DNA of 64,000 nt, from positions 3,720,001 to 3,784,000 of the forward strand of contig NZ_CP083590.1 of the NCBI RefSeq assembly GCF_020099395.1, read 5' to 3'. A program made the translations under genes and the position numbers. The number at the start of each line of letters is the position of its first letter. The first letter of the stretch is position 1. The notes under the pieces were generated by a model that ran no database searches, was not told the origin of the DNA, and saw only the letters and a list, made by a program, of their open reading frames with translations. Positions 34,944 through 45,362 of the stretch are shown here, piece by piece. The stretch is from Streptomyces mobaraensis. Lineage in GTDB: Bacteria > Actinomycetota > Actinomycetes > Streptomycetales > Streptomycetaceae.

Positions 34944-36050
34944 CTACTCGTCCGCGTCCTCGGTGGTTCCGTCCGACAGCTTCTGCTCCAGCACGCCGCC
35001 CTCGCCCGGGGCGAGCGTGCTGAGGATTCGCTCAAGGTCCTCGATCGACGCGAATTCGACGACGATCTTGCCCTTCTTCTGCCCGAGGTCGACCTTGACC
35101 CGCGTCTCGAAACGGTCGGAGAGACGGGATGCCAGGTCGCTGAGGGCCGGGGACACCCGGGCGCCGGCCCTCGGCCCCTTGGCCTTCGCCGACTTCTTCG
35201 TCCGGGACCCCATCAGCTGGACGATCTCTTCCACCGACCGCACGGAGAGGCCCTCCTGCACGATGCGGCGGGCGAGCTTCTCCTGCTCCTCGACGTCGTC
35301 CACGGCGAGCAGCGCCCGGCCGTGCCCGGCCGACAACACCCCTGAGGCGAGCCGGAGCTGCACCTCGGGCGAGAGCTTCAGGAGCCGCAGCGTGTTGGAA
35401 ACCTGCGAGCGCGACCGCCCGATACGGTCCGCCAGCTCGTCATGCGTGCAGGAGAAGTCCTTCAGCAACTGGTCGTAGGCCGCGGCCTCCTCCAGCGGGT
35501 TGAGCTGCGCCCGGTGAAGGTTCTCCAAGAGAGCGTCCAGGAGGAGCTTCTCGTCCTCCGTCGCCCGGATGATCGCCGGGATGCTCTCCAGACCGGCCTC
35601 ACGGCACGCGCGCCAGCGGCGCTCGCCCATGATGAGCTCGTACCGCTCCGGCGCCAGCTGCCGGACGACCACCGGCTGCAGCAGACCCACCTCGCGGATC
35701 GAGGTGACCAGCTCCGCCAGGGCGTCCTCGTCGAAGACCTCCCGGGGCTGCCGGGGGTTGGGCGTGATGGAGTCCAGGGGCAGCTCGGCGAAGTGGGCCC
35801 CCGCCACCGTCTCCGTGACCTCGGGCTCCGGCTCGGGCTTCCGGACGTCCGCCGGCTCCGCCACGGACACTCCGCCTTCAAGAGGCGTCACGCCGGCCGG
35901 CGCGTGCGACCGCTCGGCGGTCAGCAGCGGCACCGCAGTGGGAGACGTGGCACCGGGCCCCACCGTGGGGGTGCCGATCTCCGCCCCCTTCGGCGCCGCC
36001 GGGATCAGCGCCCCGAGCCCACGGCCCAGTCCTCTACGTCGTTCACTCAC
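34944..36050 (-). CDS. parB: Chromosome-partitioning protein ParB
   Basis: The 368-residue CTP-dependent DNA clamp loads at parS and organises the origin region, notably during sporulation septation. It starts [16 protein letters not shown]. An acidic, variable stretch follows, then the ParB/Srx CTPase domain ([26 protein letters not shown] as the Arg-patch), then a helix-turn-helix (TLADRIGR-like [20 protein letters not shown]) and a C-terminal dimer domain. It overlaps parA by 4 bp. Nine parS or parS-like sites are within 22 kb of it in this window. Confidence 0.97.
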   Translation of the reverse strand: MSERRRGLGRGLGALIPAAPKGAEIGTPTVGPGATSPTAVPLLTAERSHAPAGVTPLEGGVSVAEPADVRKPEPEPEVTETVAGAHFAELPLDSITPNPRQPREVFDEDALAELVTSIREVGLLQPVVVRQLAPERYELIMGERRWRACREAGLESIPAIIRATEDEKLLLDALLENLHRAQLNPLEEAAAYDQLLKDFSCTHDELADRIGRSRSQVSNTLRLLKLSPEVQLRLASGVLSAGHGRALLAVDDVEEQEKLARRIVQEGLSVRSVEEIVQLMGSRTKKSAKAKGPRAGARVSPALSDLASRLSDRFETRVKVDLGQKKGKIVVEFASIEDLERILSTLAPGEGGVLEQKLSDGTTEDADE

Positions 36051-37114
36051 TGCAGCCCCTCCGACATGCTGTGCTGGTCCTGCTGTTGCTGATGGCCCAC
36101 CGGCTGGTGCCCCACCGGCTGATGACCCACGGTATGGGCCTTGCTGTCGTCGTAATGCACACCGATGCCCCGCAGCGCGATCTCGCGCGCCGCCTCCATG
36201 TACGACAACGCACCGCTGGACCCCGGGTCATAGGTGAGCACCGTCTGCCCATAGCTGGGCGCCTCGGAGATGCGGACCGAGCGCGGGATACTGGTCCTCA
36301 GCACCTCCTGACCGAAGTGGCTGCGTACCTCGTCGGCGACCTGGGAGGCGAGGCGGGTGCGTCCGTCGTACATGGTCAGCAGGATCGTCGACACATGCAG
36401 CTTCGGGTTGAGGTGGCCGCGGACCAGCTCGACGTTCCGCAGCAGCTGGCCCAGGCCCTCGAGCGCGTAGTACTCGCACTGGATCGGGATCAGCACCTCG
36501 GCGCCGGCGACCAGCGCGTTGACGGTCAGCAGTCCCAGCGAGGGCGGGCAGTCGATGAGGATGTAGTCCAGCGGCTGCTCATAGGCCTTGATGGCCCGGT
36601 CCAGCCGGCTCTCCCGGGCCACCAGGGAGACCAGCTCGATCTCGGCACCGGCCAGGTCGATGGTGGCCGGTGCACAGAAGAGGCCCTCCACGTCCCGTAC
36701 CGGCTGCACGACGTCGGAGAGCTTCCTCTGGTCCACCAGGACGTCGTAGATGGACGGCACATCGGCGTGATGGTCGATGCCCAGCGCGGTGGAGGCGTTG
36801 CCCTGTGGGTCCAGGTCCACGACGAGCACACGGTTGCCGTGCAGCGCCAGGGAGGCCGCCAGGTTCACGGTGGTCGTCGTCTTGCCGACGCCACCCTTCT
36901 GGTTCGCCACCACCATGACCCGGGTCTGGTCGGGCCGCGGCATCCGGGTTTCACGTGAAACGACCTCGGCGGCACCCAGATGGCCGGGCACCGGCTCGGA
37001 GTCGGCGGGGCGGGGACCGGGGACCGGGTCGGCCATCGGCCCCGCGATATTGGCGTCGGACCGCAAGGATTCACTCTCCTCGACATCAGGCTCGCGATGG
37101 GGAGAGCCTGCCAT
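36047..37114 (-). CDS. parA: Chromosome-partitioning ATPase ParA
   Basis: The 355-residue Walker-type ATPase has deviant Walker A KGGVGKTT (73-80), DLDPQGN and IDCPPSLG. It cooperates with ParB to position origins. The ATG at 37114 (MAGSPHREP) is preferred: the frame stays open to a GTG at 37285, but that extension would read through a parS site and two DnaA-box-like sequences, a regulatory look. Neither start has a strong ribosome-binding site. A parS at 36948-36961 encodes VSRET (52-56). The C-terminus carries an unusual His/Gln-rich tail with VGHQP repeats. Confidence 0.92.
   Translation of the reverse strand: MAGSPHREPDVEESESLRSDANIAGPMADPVPGPRPADSEPVPGHLGAAEVVSRETRMPRPDQTRVMVVANQKGGVGKTTTTVNLAASLALHGNRVLVVDLDPQGNASTALGIDHHADVPSIYDVLVDQRKLSDVVQPVRDVEGLFCAPATIDLAGAEIELVSLVARESRLDRAIKAYEQPLDYILIDCPPSLGLLTVNALVAGAEVLIPIQCEYYALEGLGQLLRNVELVRGHLNPKLHVSTILLTMYDGRTRLASQVADEVRSHFGQEVLRTSIPRSVRISEAPSYGQTVLTYDPGSSGALSYMEAAREIALRGIGVHYDDSKAHTVGHQPVGHQPVGHQQQQDQHSMSEGLQ
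36948..36961. other. parS site
   Basis: Perfect GTTTCACGTGAAAC inside parA, read as VSRET on the minus strand. Confidence 0.95.
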
Positions 37115-37269
37115 GGTTCGCCGGGTACGAACCAGTGAGGCCCACTCTCCTGTGGATGAATCCGCCGTTCCTGTGGATACCGGGGGAGGTTCCACAGCGT
37201 CGGCCGGCCGACGGTCGCGAGCCGCGGCCGCACGGCCACGACCGATGATCCCTTGCAGCAACGAGCGAT

Positions 37270-37283
37270 GTTTCACGTGAAAC
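37270..37283. other. parS site upstream of parA
   Basis: Perfect site with full 16-bp symmetry in the 267-bp stretch between the preferred parA start and rsmG. Confidence 0.95.
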
Positions 37284-37381
37284 ACGATGCCTGTGACCCT
37301 TGGCTACCCCGTCACGACACTCCGTGACGCATAGTTTAGGCAGCTTGTATGGAGCACTCCCGGTGCCGCCGGCCGGAGTAA

Positions 37382-38098
37382 TCAGCGGCGGCGACGCGTC
37401 CGGCTCACCCGGGCGGCCTTGGCGCGCTTCGCCGCGAAGCGGACGCCGCCGGGGCTCTCCCCGACCTCGACCCGCACCAGCGTGGACGGCGGGTCCACCA
37501 CTCCCTCGCCGACCTGGAGCACCGAGGTCCGCTCGACGCCCAGCTTGCTGAGCGCAGCGCGGGCGCCCTTGAGCTCCTCCTCGGCGGTGTCGCCCTTGAG
37601 GGCCAGCATCTCGCCGTACGGCCGCAGCAGGGGAACGCCCCAGCCCGCCAGCCGGTCCAGCGGGGCCACGGCGCGCGCCGTCACCACGTGCACCGGCTGA
37701 AGCTTGCCCAGGACCTCCTCGGCGCGCCCCCGGACGACCGTGACGTGGTCCAGGCCGAGCAGTTCGACGACCTCGGACAGGAAGGTCGTCCGCCGCAGCA
37801 GCGGCTCCAGCAGGGTGATCTGGAGGTCGGGGCGGACCAGGGCCAGCGGGATGCCCGGCAGGCCGGCGCCCGAGCCGACGTCACACACGGAGACGTCCTC
37901 GGGGACGGCCTCGGAGAGCACCGCGCAGTTCAGCAGGTGCCGCTCCCAGAGCCGGGGAACCTCCCGCGGGCCGATCAGCCCACGCCGGACGCCCGCGTCG
38001 GCGAGCAGTTCGGCGTAGCGGACGGCGTCCTGAAAGCGGTCACCGAAAACCGCCCGTGCCTCCGGGGGCGCCGGGGGGAGCTCCGCTGCCTCTTCCAC
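37382..38098 (-). CDS. rsmG: 16S rRNA (guanine527-N7)-methyltransferase
   Basis: The 238-residue SAM-dependent methyltransferase modifies G527 of 16S rRNA. It has the SAM loop DVGSGAGLPG (73-82), RHLLNCAVL upstream of it and the VTARAVAPLDRL motif. Loss of RsmG gives low-level streptomycin resistance and can raise antibiotic output in Streptomyces. A Lys/Arg-rich tail ends the protein. Confidence 0.96.
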   Translation of the reverse strand: MEEAAELPPAPPEARAVFGDRFQDAVRYAELLADAGVRRGLIGPREVPRLWERHLLNCAVLSEAVPEDVSVCDVGSGAGLPGIPLALVRPDLQITLLEPLLRRTTFLSEVVELLGLDHVTVVRGRAEEVLGKLQPVHVVTARAVAPLDRLAGWGVPLLRPYGEMLALKGDTAEEELKGARAALSKLGVERTSVLQVGEGVVDPPSTLVRVEVGESPGGVRFAAKRAKAARVSRTRRRR

Positions 38099-38251
38099 AG
38101 TGAACCGTCCTTCCGTACCACGTTTTTATCGACGACTCTGCGTATCGACGAATGGGTGGGACTCCATGCACCGGAGTCCGATGTCAGGCTGACAAGGATC
38201 GGCCCCGTCTGCGCACAGACGGGGCCGAAGCTACCGGGAAACGGGAGCAGG

Positions 38252-38773
38252 TCACACCGGCAGGACGACCACGCGGCGCTGGGGCTCCTCGCCCTCGGAC
38301 TCGCTGCGCAGACCTGCGGCGGCCACCGCGTCGTGGACGACCTTTCGCTCGAACGGCGTCATCGGGTCGAGCTTGACCGGCTTGCCGCTCTGCTTCGCGT
38401 CCGCGACGGCCTGGGCACCCAGCTTGGCGAGTTCCTCGCGCTTGCGGGCCCGGAAGCCGGCGATGTCGAGCATCAGCCGGCTGCGGTCGCCGGTCTCCCG
38501 GTTCACCGCGAGCCGCGTGAGCTCCTGGAGCGCTTCCAGCACCTCGCCGTCGCGGCCCACCAGCTTCTGCAGATCCCGGCTGGTGGAGTCGCTGATGATC
38601 GACACGGACGCCCGGTCGGCCTCGACGTCCATGTCGATGTCACCGTCCAGGTCGGCGATGTCGAGCAGACCCTCCAGGTAGTCCGCCGCGATCTCGCCCT
38701 CCTGCTCCAGGCGGGTCAGCGGGTCGGTGCCCTCGGCGGCGTCCGCACGGGTCTGGTCCTGGGTGTCCGTCAC
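38252..38773 (-). CDS. khpB: RNA-binding KH/R3H protein KhpB (Jag)
   Basis: The 173-residue protein has an acidic N-terminus, a KH domain (ISDSTSRDLQKLVGRDGEVLEALQ, with the GxxG-like GRDG) and an R3H domain (MTPFERKVVHDAV). It binds RNA, usually with KhpA. It belongs to the conserved rpmH-rnpA-yidD-yidC-jag cluster and lies 15 bp after yidC. Confidence 0.95.
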   Translation of the reverse strand: MTDTQDQTRADAAEGTDPLTRLEQEGEIAADYLEGLLDIADLDGDIDMDVEADRASVSIISDSTSRDLQKLVGRDGEVLEALQELTRLAVNRETGDRSRLMLDIAGFRARKREELAKLGAQAVADAKQSGKPVKLDPMTPFERKVVHDAVAAAGLRSESEGEEPQRRVVVLPV

Positions 38774-38788
38774 GGTGGGACTCCTTCG

Positions 38789-39925
38789 CTACTTCTTGGA
38801 CGACGGGTGCTTGGGCCGCTGCGGGCCGCCCTTGCGCTGCCCGGACTTGGCGCCGCGGGACGAGCCACCGCCCTGCTTGGGCTTGGCGTCCTCGGCCTGC
38901 TCCTTGGCACCGTTTTCCGAGGAGGCGGCACCGTTGCCCGAAGAGGCCTTGGTGCGGGCCTGCGGACGCCCGGCCGGCTGCTGCCCGGCGGCCGGGGCGG
39001 CGGTGCGCTTGGCCTTCGGCTGCCGCTTGGGCTGCTGGCGGGCGGCGCGGGCGGCCTCGGCGGCCTGCTTGGCCTCGACCTCGGCCGGGTCCTCCTTGAG
39101 CTTGCCCTTGGCCCGCAGGCGCTCCTGGCGCTGCTTGAAGGCGAGGCTGCCCGGGGTGGGGTTGCGGCGGATGATGAACATCTGCTGACCCATGGTCCAG
39201 ACGTTCGTGGTCAGCCAGTAGACGAGGACACCGACCGGGAAGTTGATACCGAAGACGGCGAACATGATCGGGAAGACGTACATCAGCATCTTCTGCTGCT
39301 GCATGAAGGGCGTCTTGACCGTGAGGTCGACGTTCTTCGTCATCAGCTGGCGCTGCGTGTAGAACTGCGACAGCGACATCAGGACGATCATGACCACCGT
39401 GACGACGCGGACGTCGGTGACGGTGGAACCGAGCTTCTCGATCTTGGCCGCGCTGTCCATGAACTTCACGGACAGCGGGGCACCGAAGATATGGGCCTCA
39501 CGGGCACTGGCCAGCAGGTCCTCGTTGATGAACCCGACCGTCTTGCCCTGCGCGATGTGGTTGAGGACCTGGTACAGCGAGATGAAGAAGGGCGACTGGG
39601 CCAGGATCGGGAGACAGCTCGAGAGCGGGTTGGTGCCCGTCTCCTTGTAGAGCTTCATCATCTCTTCGGACTGGCGCTGCCGGTCGCTCTTGTAGCGCTC
39701 CTGGATCGCCTTCATCTTCGGCTGGAGCGCCTGCATGTTCCGGGTCGCCTTGATCTGCTTCACGAAGAGCGGGATCAGGCAGATGCGGATCAGGACGACC
39801 AGCGAGACGATCGACAGACCCCACGCCCAGCCGCTGTTCTTGTCGAAGATCAGGCTGAAGAACGAGTGGAACTGGACGATGATCCAGGAAACTACGTAAT
39901 AAAGGGGCTTGAGGACCGTGTCCAC
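38789..39925 (-). CDS. yidC: Membrane protein insertase YidC
   Basis: The 378-residue Oxa1-family insertase has five hydrophobic helices. The groove arginine is near residue 47 ([15 protein letters not shown]), and the C1 loop is positively charged ([16 protein letters not shown]). A long basic, Ala/Lys/Gln-rich cytosolic tail follows. It inserts proteins alone or with SecYEG. The GTG start lies 3 bp from the end of yidD. Confidence 0.96.
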   Translation of the reverse strand: MDTVLKPLYYVVSWIIVQFHSFFSLIFDKNSGWAWGLSIVSLVVLIRICLIPLFVKQIKATRNMQALQPKMKAIQERYKSDRQRQSEEMMKLYKETGTNPLSSCLPILAQSPFFISLYQVLNHIAQGKTVGFINEDLLASAREAHIFGAPLSVKFMDSAAKIEKLGSTVTDVRVVTVVMIVLMSLSQFYTQRQLMTKNVDLTVKTPFMQQQKMLMYVFPIMFAVFGINFPVGVLVYWLTTNVWTMGQQMFIIRRNPTPGSLAFKQRQERLRAKGKLKEDPAEVEAKQAAEAARAARQQPKRQPKAKRTAAPAAGQQPAGRPQARTKASSGNGAASSENGAKEQAEDAKPKQGGGSSRGAKSGQRKGGPQRPKHPSSKK

Positions 39926-39928
39926 GTA

Positions 39929-40246
39929 TCAGGCTCCTTGGGCGTTGGGCTGAGTCTCGGGCTGTGCGGCGGCCCCGGCTACGGGGTGTCCGCCCAGTCG
40001 GCTCCTCAGCCGCTGGTGCCAGACCGGACGCTTCCGGGGAGGTACGTGGTCGACGCCACCGAGCGACCACGGGTTACAGCGCAGGATGCGCCAGGCCGTC
40101 AGCACCGTCCCCTTGATCGCGCCATGCACCTGGATGGCCGTGTAGCCGTAGTGCGAGCACGACGGGTAGTACTTGCAGACCGGGCCGAGCAGCGGACTGA
40201 TGGTCCACTGGTACAGCTTGATCAACCACAGCAGCGGGTACTTCAC
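39929..40246 (-). CDS. yidD: Membrane protein insertion efficiency factor YidD
   Basis: The 105-residue UPF0161-family protein has the [25 protein letters not shown] signature split over [14 protein letters not shown] and [14 protein letters not shown], with clustered cysteines. It assists YidC. It overlaps rnpA by 4 bp, so translation is probably coupled. Confidence 0.96.
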   Translation of the reverse strand: MKYPLLWLIKLYQWTISPLLGPVCKYYPSCSHYGYTAIQVHGAIKGTVLTAWRILRCNPWSLGGVDHVPPRKRPVWHQRLRSRLGGHPVAGAAAQPETQPNAQGA

Positions 40247-40683
40247 CGTGCACTCCCTCCCGGGTCATGGCCGGGGTTCCGGGGAACCGGGGTATCGGTA
40301 CCCGGGGGATTGCAGCTTCGCGGCGCCCCTCCCAACAGCCGCTGCAATGCGGTATCGAGATCGCGGGCAAGCTGACCGTGATCGGCTTCGCCCGCGCCCG
40401 GCAGGGCTCGCACCACCACCAGGCTACCGGCGGGCAGCGCTTCGAGCCGGTCACGCACGAGGTGGCGCAGCCGGCGTTTGACACGGTTGCGGACCACCGC
40501 GCCGCCCACCGCCTTGCTCACGACGAAACCCGCACGTGCCGGGGGGACAGTTCCCCCAGGCGCGTGCGGGTCCGTTTCGGTGCGGAGGTGGACGACGAGG
40601 AGTGGGCGCCCGGCCCTGCGTCCTCGTCGAACCGCGGTCGCGAAGTCCTCGCGCCGCCTCAGCCGAGACTCGGAAGGCAGCAC
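40243..40683 (-). CDS. rnpA: Ribonuclease P protein component
   Basis: The 146-residue basic protein carries the RnpA signature [14 protein letters not shown] and an N-terminal [14 protein letters not shown]. It is the protein subunit that aids 5' processing of tRNA precursors. It follows rpmH by 24 bp. Confidence 0.96.
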   Translation of the reverse strand: MLPSESRLRRREDFATAVRRGRRAGRPLLVVHLRTETDPHAPGGTVPPARAGFVVSKAVGGAVVRNRVKRRLRHLVRDRLEALPAGSLVVVRALPGAGEADHGQLARDLDTALQRLLGGAPRSCNPPGTDTPVPRNPGHDPGGSAR

Positions 40684-40707
40684 GTCATGGACCTTGAGTC
40701 AGGCTGC

Positions 40708-40845
40708 TCAGGCCGACAGGCGGGCGCGACCCTTGCCACGGCGGGACGCGAGGATCGCGCGGCCGGCACGGGTGCGCATGCGCAGGCGGAAGCCGTGGGT
40801 CTTCGCGCGACGGCGGTTGTTCGGCTGGAAGGTGCGCTTGCTCAC
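40708..40845 (-). CDS. rpmH: 50S ribosomal protein L34
   Basis: The 45-residue bL34, too short for many gene finders, begins [18 protein letters not shown] and ends GRARLSA. It starts with GTG (40843-40845) with TGGAG seven bases upstream. It is the first gene of the rpmH-rnpA-yidD-yidC-khpB run and is divergent from dnaA. Confidence 0.97.
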   Translation of the reverse strand: MSKRTFQPNNRRRAKTHGFRLRMRTRAGRAILASRRGKGRARLSA

Positions 40846-41292
40846 TCGGGGGCTCCAGAAATGAATCGTGTGATGGCGGGACATCGCCTGGCTGTCACCG
40901 TGCGCCCACGAGGAAGCTCGCAATACGCAAGGCACCGCTTCACGATCACACCCCACATGGGAGAAGTGCGACCCTTGCCCATCGGAGGCAGGCGGCAGCA
41001 GCCATCGACAACTCGACCTGGTCACGGTACGCGCCGTTACGCCATCCGGTCAAACCGGCAGCGCACCAGCATTAACCGTAGCCTCCCGGATGCCCCGGAA
41101 GTACCAGCCGTGCCCGGATGAGGCGCCACGGACGGCCCCATGGCACATTTGTACACACCCTGTGGACAACGACTTGAACGACGTGCCACGGCCTGACTAC
41201 CGTGGCTGAACTCCGAATCCTTCCCGCCCGTCCCGAGAACCACACATTCGTGGGACCGGAGGGCGCCCCCGCTGACCGAGAGAGCGTGCCCT
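40846..41292. promoter_or_regulatory. rpmH-dnaA divergent promoter region with DnaA boxes
   Basis: The 447-bp non-coding spacer contains a perfect DnaA box in reverse (TGTGGACAA at 41161-41169) and a one-mismatch box TTGTACACA at 41149-41157. They lie about 130 bp before the dnaA start, the arrangement expected for DnaA autorepression. The rpmH ribosome-binding site is at the other end. No further structure was seen. Confidence 0.7.
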
Positions 41293-43116
41293 GTGGCTGA
41301 CCTGCCTGCCGATCTTGCCGCAGTGTGGCCGCGCGTGCTGGAGCAGCTCCTCGGCGAGGGAAGAGTCGAGAGCAAGGACGAGCACTGGATCAAGCGCTGT
41401 CAGCCGCTGGCCCTGGTCGCGGACACGGCGCTGCTCGCCGTCCCCAACGAGTTCGCCAAGGGCGTACTGGAGGGGCGGCTGGCCCCGGTCGTCAGCGACG
41501 CCCTCAGCCGGGAGTGCGGCCGCCCCATCCGCATCGCGATCACCGTCGACAACTCGGTCGGCGAGCCGGCCGCGCCGCAGCAGCCCGCGCACGAAGAGCG
41601 TTCGCACAACGGCCAGGGCCGTGACACGTACGAGGGGTACGACGGACGCCCGGGCTACGACGGCCGGGACGGTTACGGCCGCGGCGCCGGCGACGACCTG
41701 CCGACGGTCCGGCCCGCCTACCCCGACTACCAGCAGTCCCGGAGCGAGCCCGGCTCCTGGCCGCGGCACACGGGCCCCGGCCGCCCCGGCGGCCCGGGGA
41801 GCCGTACGCCGGACCGGGGCGACTACGGCTGGCAGCAGCCGCGGCTCGGCTTCGCCGAGAACGAGCGCGACCCCTATGCCTCGCCGCAGCACACCCCGCC
41901 CGGCTACGAGCAGCAACGCGAGCCCGGCGGCTACCGGCCGGCCGGCACCGAGCGGCCCTACGAGCAGCAGCGCGAGCTCCCGGACGCCCACGGCCGCGGC
42001 GCCGGCCAGAGCGACCGGCCGGTGCCCGGCGGCTCGGGCGCACCGGGCGCGGGGAAGTCCTCCGGGTCGGGCCCGGGGGAGCCGACCGCCCGGCTGAACC
42101 CCAAGTACCTCTTCGACACCTTCGTCATCGGCGCGTCCAACCGCTTCGCGCACGCGGCGGCCGTGGCGGTCGCCGAGGCGCCGGCGAAGGCGTACAACCC
42201 CCTCTTCATCTACGGGGAGTCGGGGCTCGGCAAGACGCACCTGCTGCACGCGATCGGGCACTACGCGCGCAGCCTCTACCCGGGGACGCGGGTGCGGTAC
42301 GTGAGCTCCGAGGAGTTCACCAACGAGTTCATCAACTCCATCCGCGACGGCAAGGCGGACGCGTTCCGCAAGCGCTACCGCGACATGGACATCCTGCTGG
42401 TCGACGACATCCAGTTCCTCGCGAGCAAGGAGTCGACGCAGGAGGAGTTCTTCCACACCTTCAACACCCTGCACAACGCCAACAAGCAGATCGTGCTCTC
42501 CTCGGACCGACCGCCCAAGCAGCTGGTGACCCTGGAGGACCGGCTGCGCAACCGGTTCGAGTGGGGCCTGATCACCGACGTCCAGCCGCCCGAGCTGGAG
42601 ACCCGGATCGCGATCCTGCGGAAGAAGGCGGTCCAGGAGCAGCTCAACGCGCCGCCGGAGGTGCTGGAGTTCATCGCCTCCCGGATCTCGCGGAACATCC
42701 GTGAGCTGGAGGGCGCCCTCATCCGCGTCACGGCGTTCGCCAGCCTCAACCGGCAGCCCGTGGACCTGGGCCTCACCGAAATCGTCCTCAAGGACCTGAT
42801 CCCGGGCGGCGAGGACGCCTCGCCGGAGATCACCGCGCCGGCCATCATGGCCGCCACGGCCGACTACTTCGGGCACACCGTGGAGGACCTGTGCGGCGCC
42901 TCGCGCAGCCGGGTGCTGGTGACGGCGCGCCAGATCGCCATGTACCTCTGCCGTGAGCTCACGGACCTGTCCCTGCCGAAGATCGGCGCGCAGTTCGGCG
43001 GCCGCGACCACACGACCGTGATGCACGCGGACCGCAAGATCCGCGCGCTGATGGCCGAACGGCGGTCCATCTACAACCAGGTGACCGAGCTGACCAACCG
43101 CATCAAGAACGGCTGA
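41293..43116 (+). CDS. dnaA: Chromosomal replication initiator DnaA
   Basis: The 607-residue initiator consists of domain I (about 1-95), a long disordered Gly/Pro/Tyr-rich domain II typical of Streptomyces (to about 265), an AAA+ domain with Walker A GESGLGKT (308-315) and Walker [11 protein letters not shown] (367-376), and domain IV with the DNA-binding signature [12 protein letters not shown] (570-581). It binds the boxes in oriC and its own promoter. The start is GTG at 41293. Confidence 0.98.
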   Translation: MADLPADLAAVWPRVLEQLLGEGRVESKDEHWIKRCQPLALVADTALLAVPNEFAKGVLEGRLAPVVSDALSRECGRPIRIAITVDNSVGEPAAPQQPAHEERSHNGQGRDTYEGYDGRPGYDGRDGYGRGAGDDLPTVRPAYPDYQQSRSEPGSWPRHTGPGRPGGPGSRTPDRGDYGWQQPRLGFAENERDPYASPQHTPPGYEQQREPGGYRPAGTERPYEQQRELPDAHGRGAGQSDRPVPGGSGAPGAGKSSGSGPGEPTARLNPKYLFDTFVIGASNRFAHAAAVAVAEAPAKAYNPLFIYGESGLGKTHLLHAIGHYARSLYPGTRVRYVSSEEFTNEFINSIRDGKADAFRKRYRDMDILLVDDIQFLASKESTQEEFFHTFNTLHNANKQIVLSSDRPPKQLVTLEDRLRNRFEWGLITDVQPPELETRIAILRKKAVQEQLNAPPEVLEFIASRISRNIRELEGALIRVTAFASLNRQPVDLGLTEIVLKDLIPGGEDASPEITAPAIMAATADYFGHTVEDLCGASRSRVLVTARQIAMYLCRELTDLSLPKIGAQFGGRDHTTVMHADRKIRALMAERRSIYNQVTELTNRIKNG

Positions 43117-43964
43117 CAGGACCGCGCCGAGCGCGCGGGGACGCCTCCGAAGGCGCTCCGGGACGGTTCCCGGGGCGCCTTTCGCCGTTCCGGACGGCGT
43201 CGCCTCGCGGCCACCTCGTTCGAATAGGGACCCAGGTCACCGCGTTCTCCACAGAAACCGCCCCCGAGGCCCGTCCACATCCTGGGGACTGGGAAGTTAT
43301 CCAGATGATGTCCACAGCCGGGCCTGTTGACAGCTCATCAGAGGAGGTCAGCAGGGTGTGGAAGTGTGGGGAACCGAAGTCCACAGCCTGTGGATGACGA
43401 GTCCGCCCACAGCGGCCGCGCCGGTTGTCCACCGGCCGCCCACAGGAAGAGAGGCGTTGTGCACAGCCTTTCCCCAGGGTTGTCCACTGTTCGGCAACGA
43501 AACGCCCGGGCTCACCGCGCCGAGTGAAAGGCGTCACACCAAGCTGCCGGGTTGGGCTGTGGGGAACCTGGGTAAAGCTGGGGACGAGCCTGGGGAGAAG
43601 TGCACCTCGCCTGTGCACCGCCTGTGCAGAACTTTTGTTTCTCCACAGTGACCCCCTGTTTTCCACCGGGGCCGCCCACAGGGGCAGTGGACAAAAAATC
43701 CGGCCTGACCTGGGCAAAGGAAGTTTTCCACGGTTTCCACAGGCCCTACTACTACGACCACTGAGATCAACCGGGGAACTCGTTTCGAAGTGGGCCCTGT
43801 GCACAACTCGGCCCGAGGCCGCGCCACGCCGTCCGGTCCGACTTGACCCCGAGCAGCGCCGGCTGTCAGCGGCGTACGTCAGACTGGTCTCCGGCTTGGA
43901 AGCCGACGAAGCCGATGAAGACAGCCCAGCAGGGCCAGCCAGCAACAAGCAGGAGGCGGTTCCG
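43117..43964. other. oriC: Chromosomal replication origin oriC
   Basis: The 848-bp dnaA-dnaN spacer is dense in DnaA boxes on both strands. Sites within one mismatch of TTGTCCACA are TTCTCCACA (43245, 43639), ATGTCCACA (43308), TTGTCCACC (43425), TTGTGCACA (43457), TTGTCCACT (43480), AGTGGACAA (43686) and TGTGCACAA (43798). Weaker copies are TTCCCCACA in reverse (around 43365 and 43558), TCATCCACA in reverse (43389), AAGTCCACA (43378) and GTTTCCACA (43733). No strictly perfect box was found here. A short A-run (ACAAAAAAT) at about 43691 is the most AT-rich spot. Confidence 0.95.
43151..43180 (+). terminator. Terminator of dnaA
   Basis: A 13-bp stem with one G-U pair closes a 4-nt loop (AGGCGCTCCGGGA, CGGT, TCCCGGGGCGCCT), followed by TTTC. 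Confidence 0.75.
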
Positions 43965-45095
43965 GTGAAGATCCGGGTGGAGCGCGATGTACTCGCGGAG
44001 GCAGTGGCCTGGGCGGCCCGCAGCCTCCCGGCCCGTCCGCCGGTGCCGGTCCTCGCGGGACTGCTGCTGAAGGCCGAGGACGGCTCGCTCAGCCTTTCCG
44101 GCTTCGACTACGAGGTCTCGGCCCGCGTCTCCGTCGAGGCCGACGTGGAAGAGGACGGCACCGTCCTCGTCTCCGGCCGGCTCCTCGCCGACATCTGCCG
44201 CGCACTTCCCAACAGGCCTGTGGAGATCTCCACCGACGGCGTCCGCGCCACCGTGGTCTGCGGCTCCTCGCGATTCACACTCCACACCCTGCCTGTGGAG
44301 GAGTACCCGGCGCTGCCCCAGATGCCCACCGCCACCGGCACCGTCCCGGCCGAGGTCTTCGCGTCCGCCGCCGCCCAGGTCGCCATCGCCGCCGGCCGTG
44401 ACGACACCCTGCCGGTGCTCACCGGTGTGCGCATCGAGATCGAGGGCGACACCGTCACCCTGGCCTCCACCGACCGCTACCGCTTCGCCGTCCGCGAGTT
44501 CATGTGGAAGCCGGAGACCCCCGACGTCTCCGCAGTGGCCCTGGTCCCCGCCAAGACGCTGCTGGACACCGCCAAGTCCCTCAGCGGCGGCGACTCCGTC
44601 TCGCTGGCGCTCTCCGGCTCCGGCGCGGGCGAGGGCCTCATCGGCTTCGAGGGCGCCGGCCGCCGCACCACGACGCGGCTGCTGGAAGGCGACCTGCCGA
44701 AGTACCGCACGCTCTTCCCGACCGAGTTCAACTCGGTCGCCGTGATCGAGACGGCCCCCTTCGTCGAGGCCGTCAAGCGTGTGGCCCTGGTCGCCGAGCG
44801 CAACACCCCTGTCCGGCTGAGCTTCGAGCAGGGCGTGCTGATCCTGGAGGCCGGCTCCAGCGACGACGCACAGGCTGTGGAAAGGGTCGACGCCCGGCTG
44901 GAGGGCGACGACATCTCCATCGCCTTCAACCCCGGCTTCCTGCTGGAGGGCCTGTCCGCGATCGACTCCCCGGTCGCCCAGCTCTCCTTCACCACCTCGA
45001 CCAAGCCGGCGCTGCTCAGCGGCAAGCCCGCGGTCGACGCGGAGGCGGACGAGGCGTACAAGTACCTGATCATGCCGGTGCGGCTGTCGGGCTGA
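43965..45095 (+). CDS. dnaN: DNA polymerase III sliding clamp (beta subunit)
   Basis: The 376-residue three-domain clamp starts MKIRVERDVLAEAVAWAARS from a GTG with AGGAGG eight bases upstream and ends in the conserved YLIMPVRLSG. It tethers the replicative polymerase. The open frame extends far upstream through oriC, but without coding character. Its last 25 bp recur 83 bp downstream. Confidence 0.98.
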   Translation: MKIRVERDVLAEAVAWAARSLPARPPVPVLAGLLLKAEDGSLSLSGFDYEVSARVSVEADVEEDGTVLVSGRLLADICRALPNRPVEISTDGVRATVVCGSSRFTLHTLPVEEYPALPQMPTATGTVPAEVFASAAAQVAIAAGRDDTLPVLTGVRIEIEGDTVTLASTDRYRFAVREFMWKPETPDVSAVALVPAKTLLDTAKSLSGGDSVSLALSGSGAGEGLIGFEGAGRRTTTRLLEGDLPKYRTLFPTEFNSVAVIETAPFVEAVKRVALVAERNTPVRLSFEQGVLILEAGSSDDAQAVERVDARLEGDDISIAFNPGFLLEGLSAIDSPVAQLSFTTSTKPALLSGKPAVDAEADEAYKYLIMPVRLSG

Positions 45096-45178
45096 CGCGC
45101 CACGGACGCGCCGGCGGCTGGGAGCGCGAGGGTCGGCCCTCGCAAGAGCGCAGCATGCCGGTGCGGCTGTCGGGCTGA
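45071..45178 (+). repeat. Direct duplication of the dnaN 3' end
   Basis: A 25-bp sequence covering the codons for the final MPVRLSG and the stop (45071-45095) recurs identically at 45154-45178. The 83-bp offset is not a multiple of three, and the second copy has no gene in front of it. Confidence 0.85.
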
Positions 45179-45362
45179 TCCGAGGCACTGTTCCCGTCCC
45201 CCGTACGTACCAGCGGCCGGGGGACGGAGCGCCGCATGGACGGACGGCGGGCGGGTAGCCGCCCCACCGTTTGAGCGTTCGGTCCCGACAGGTGTGCACG
45301 GACCCCCGGGCGTAGGCTCGGATCCGGGTAAACCGCTACGACTACGGCATAGAGGATCACTG

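Noticed and set aside
43425..43964. Open frame joining oriC to dnaN
   Set aside because: It reads through many DnaA boxes; dnaN has its own good start at 43965.
45096..45178. A second small peptide ending MPVRLSG after dnaN
   Set aside because: The copy is out of phase with dnaN and has no start signal; it is a duplication scar.
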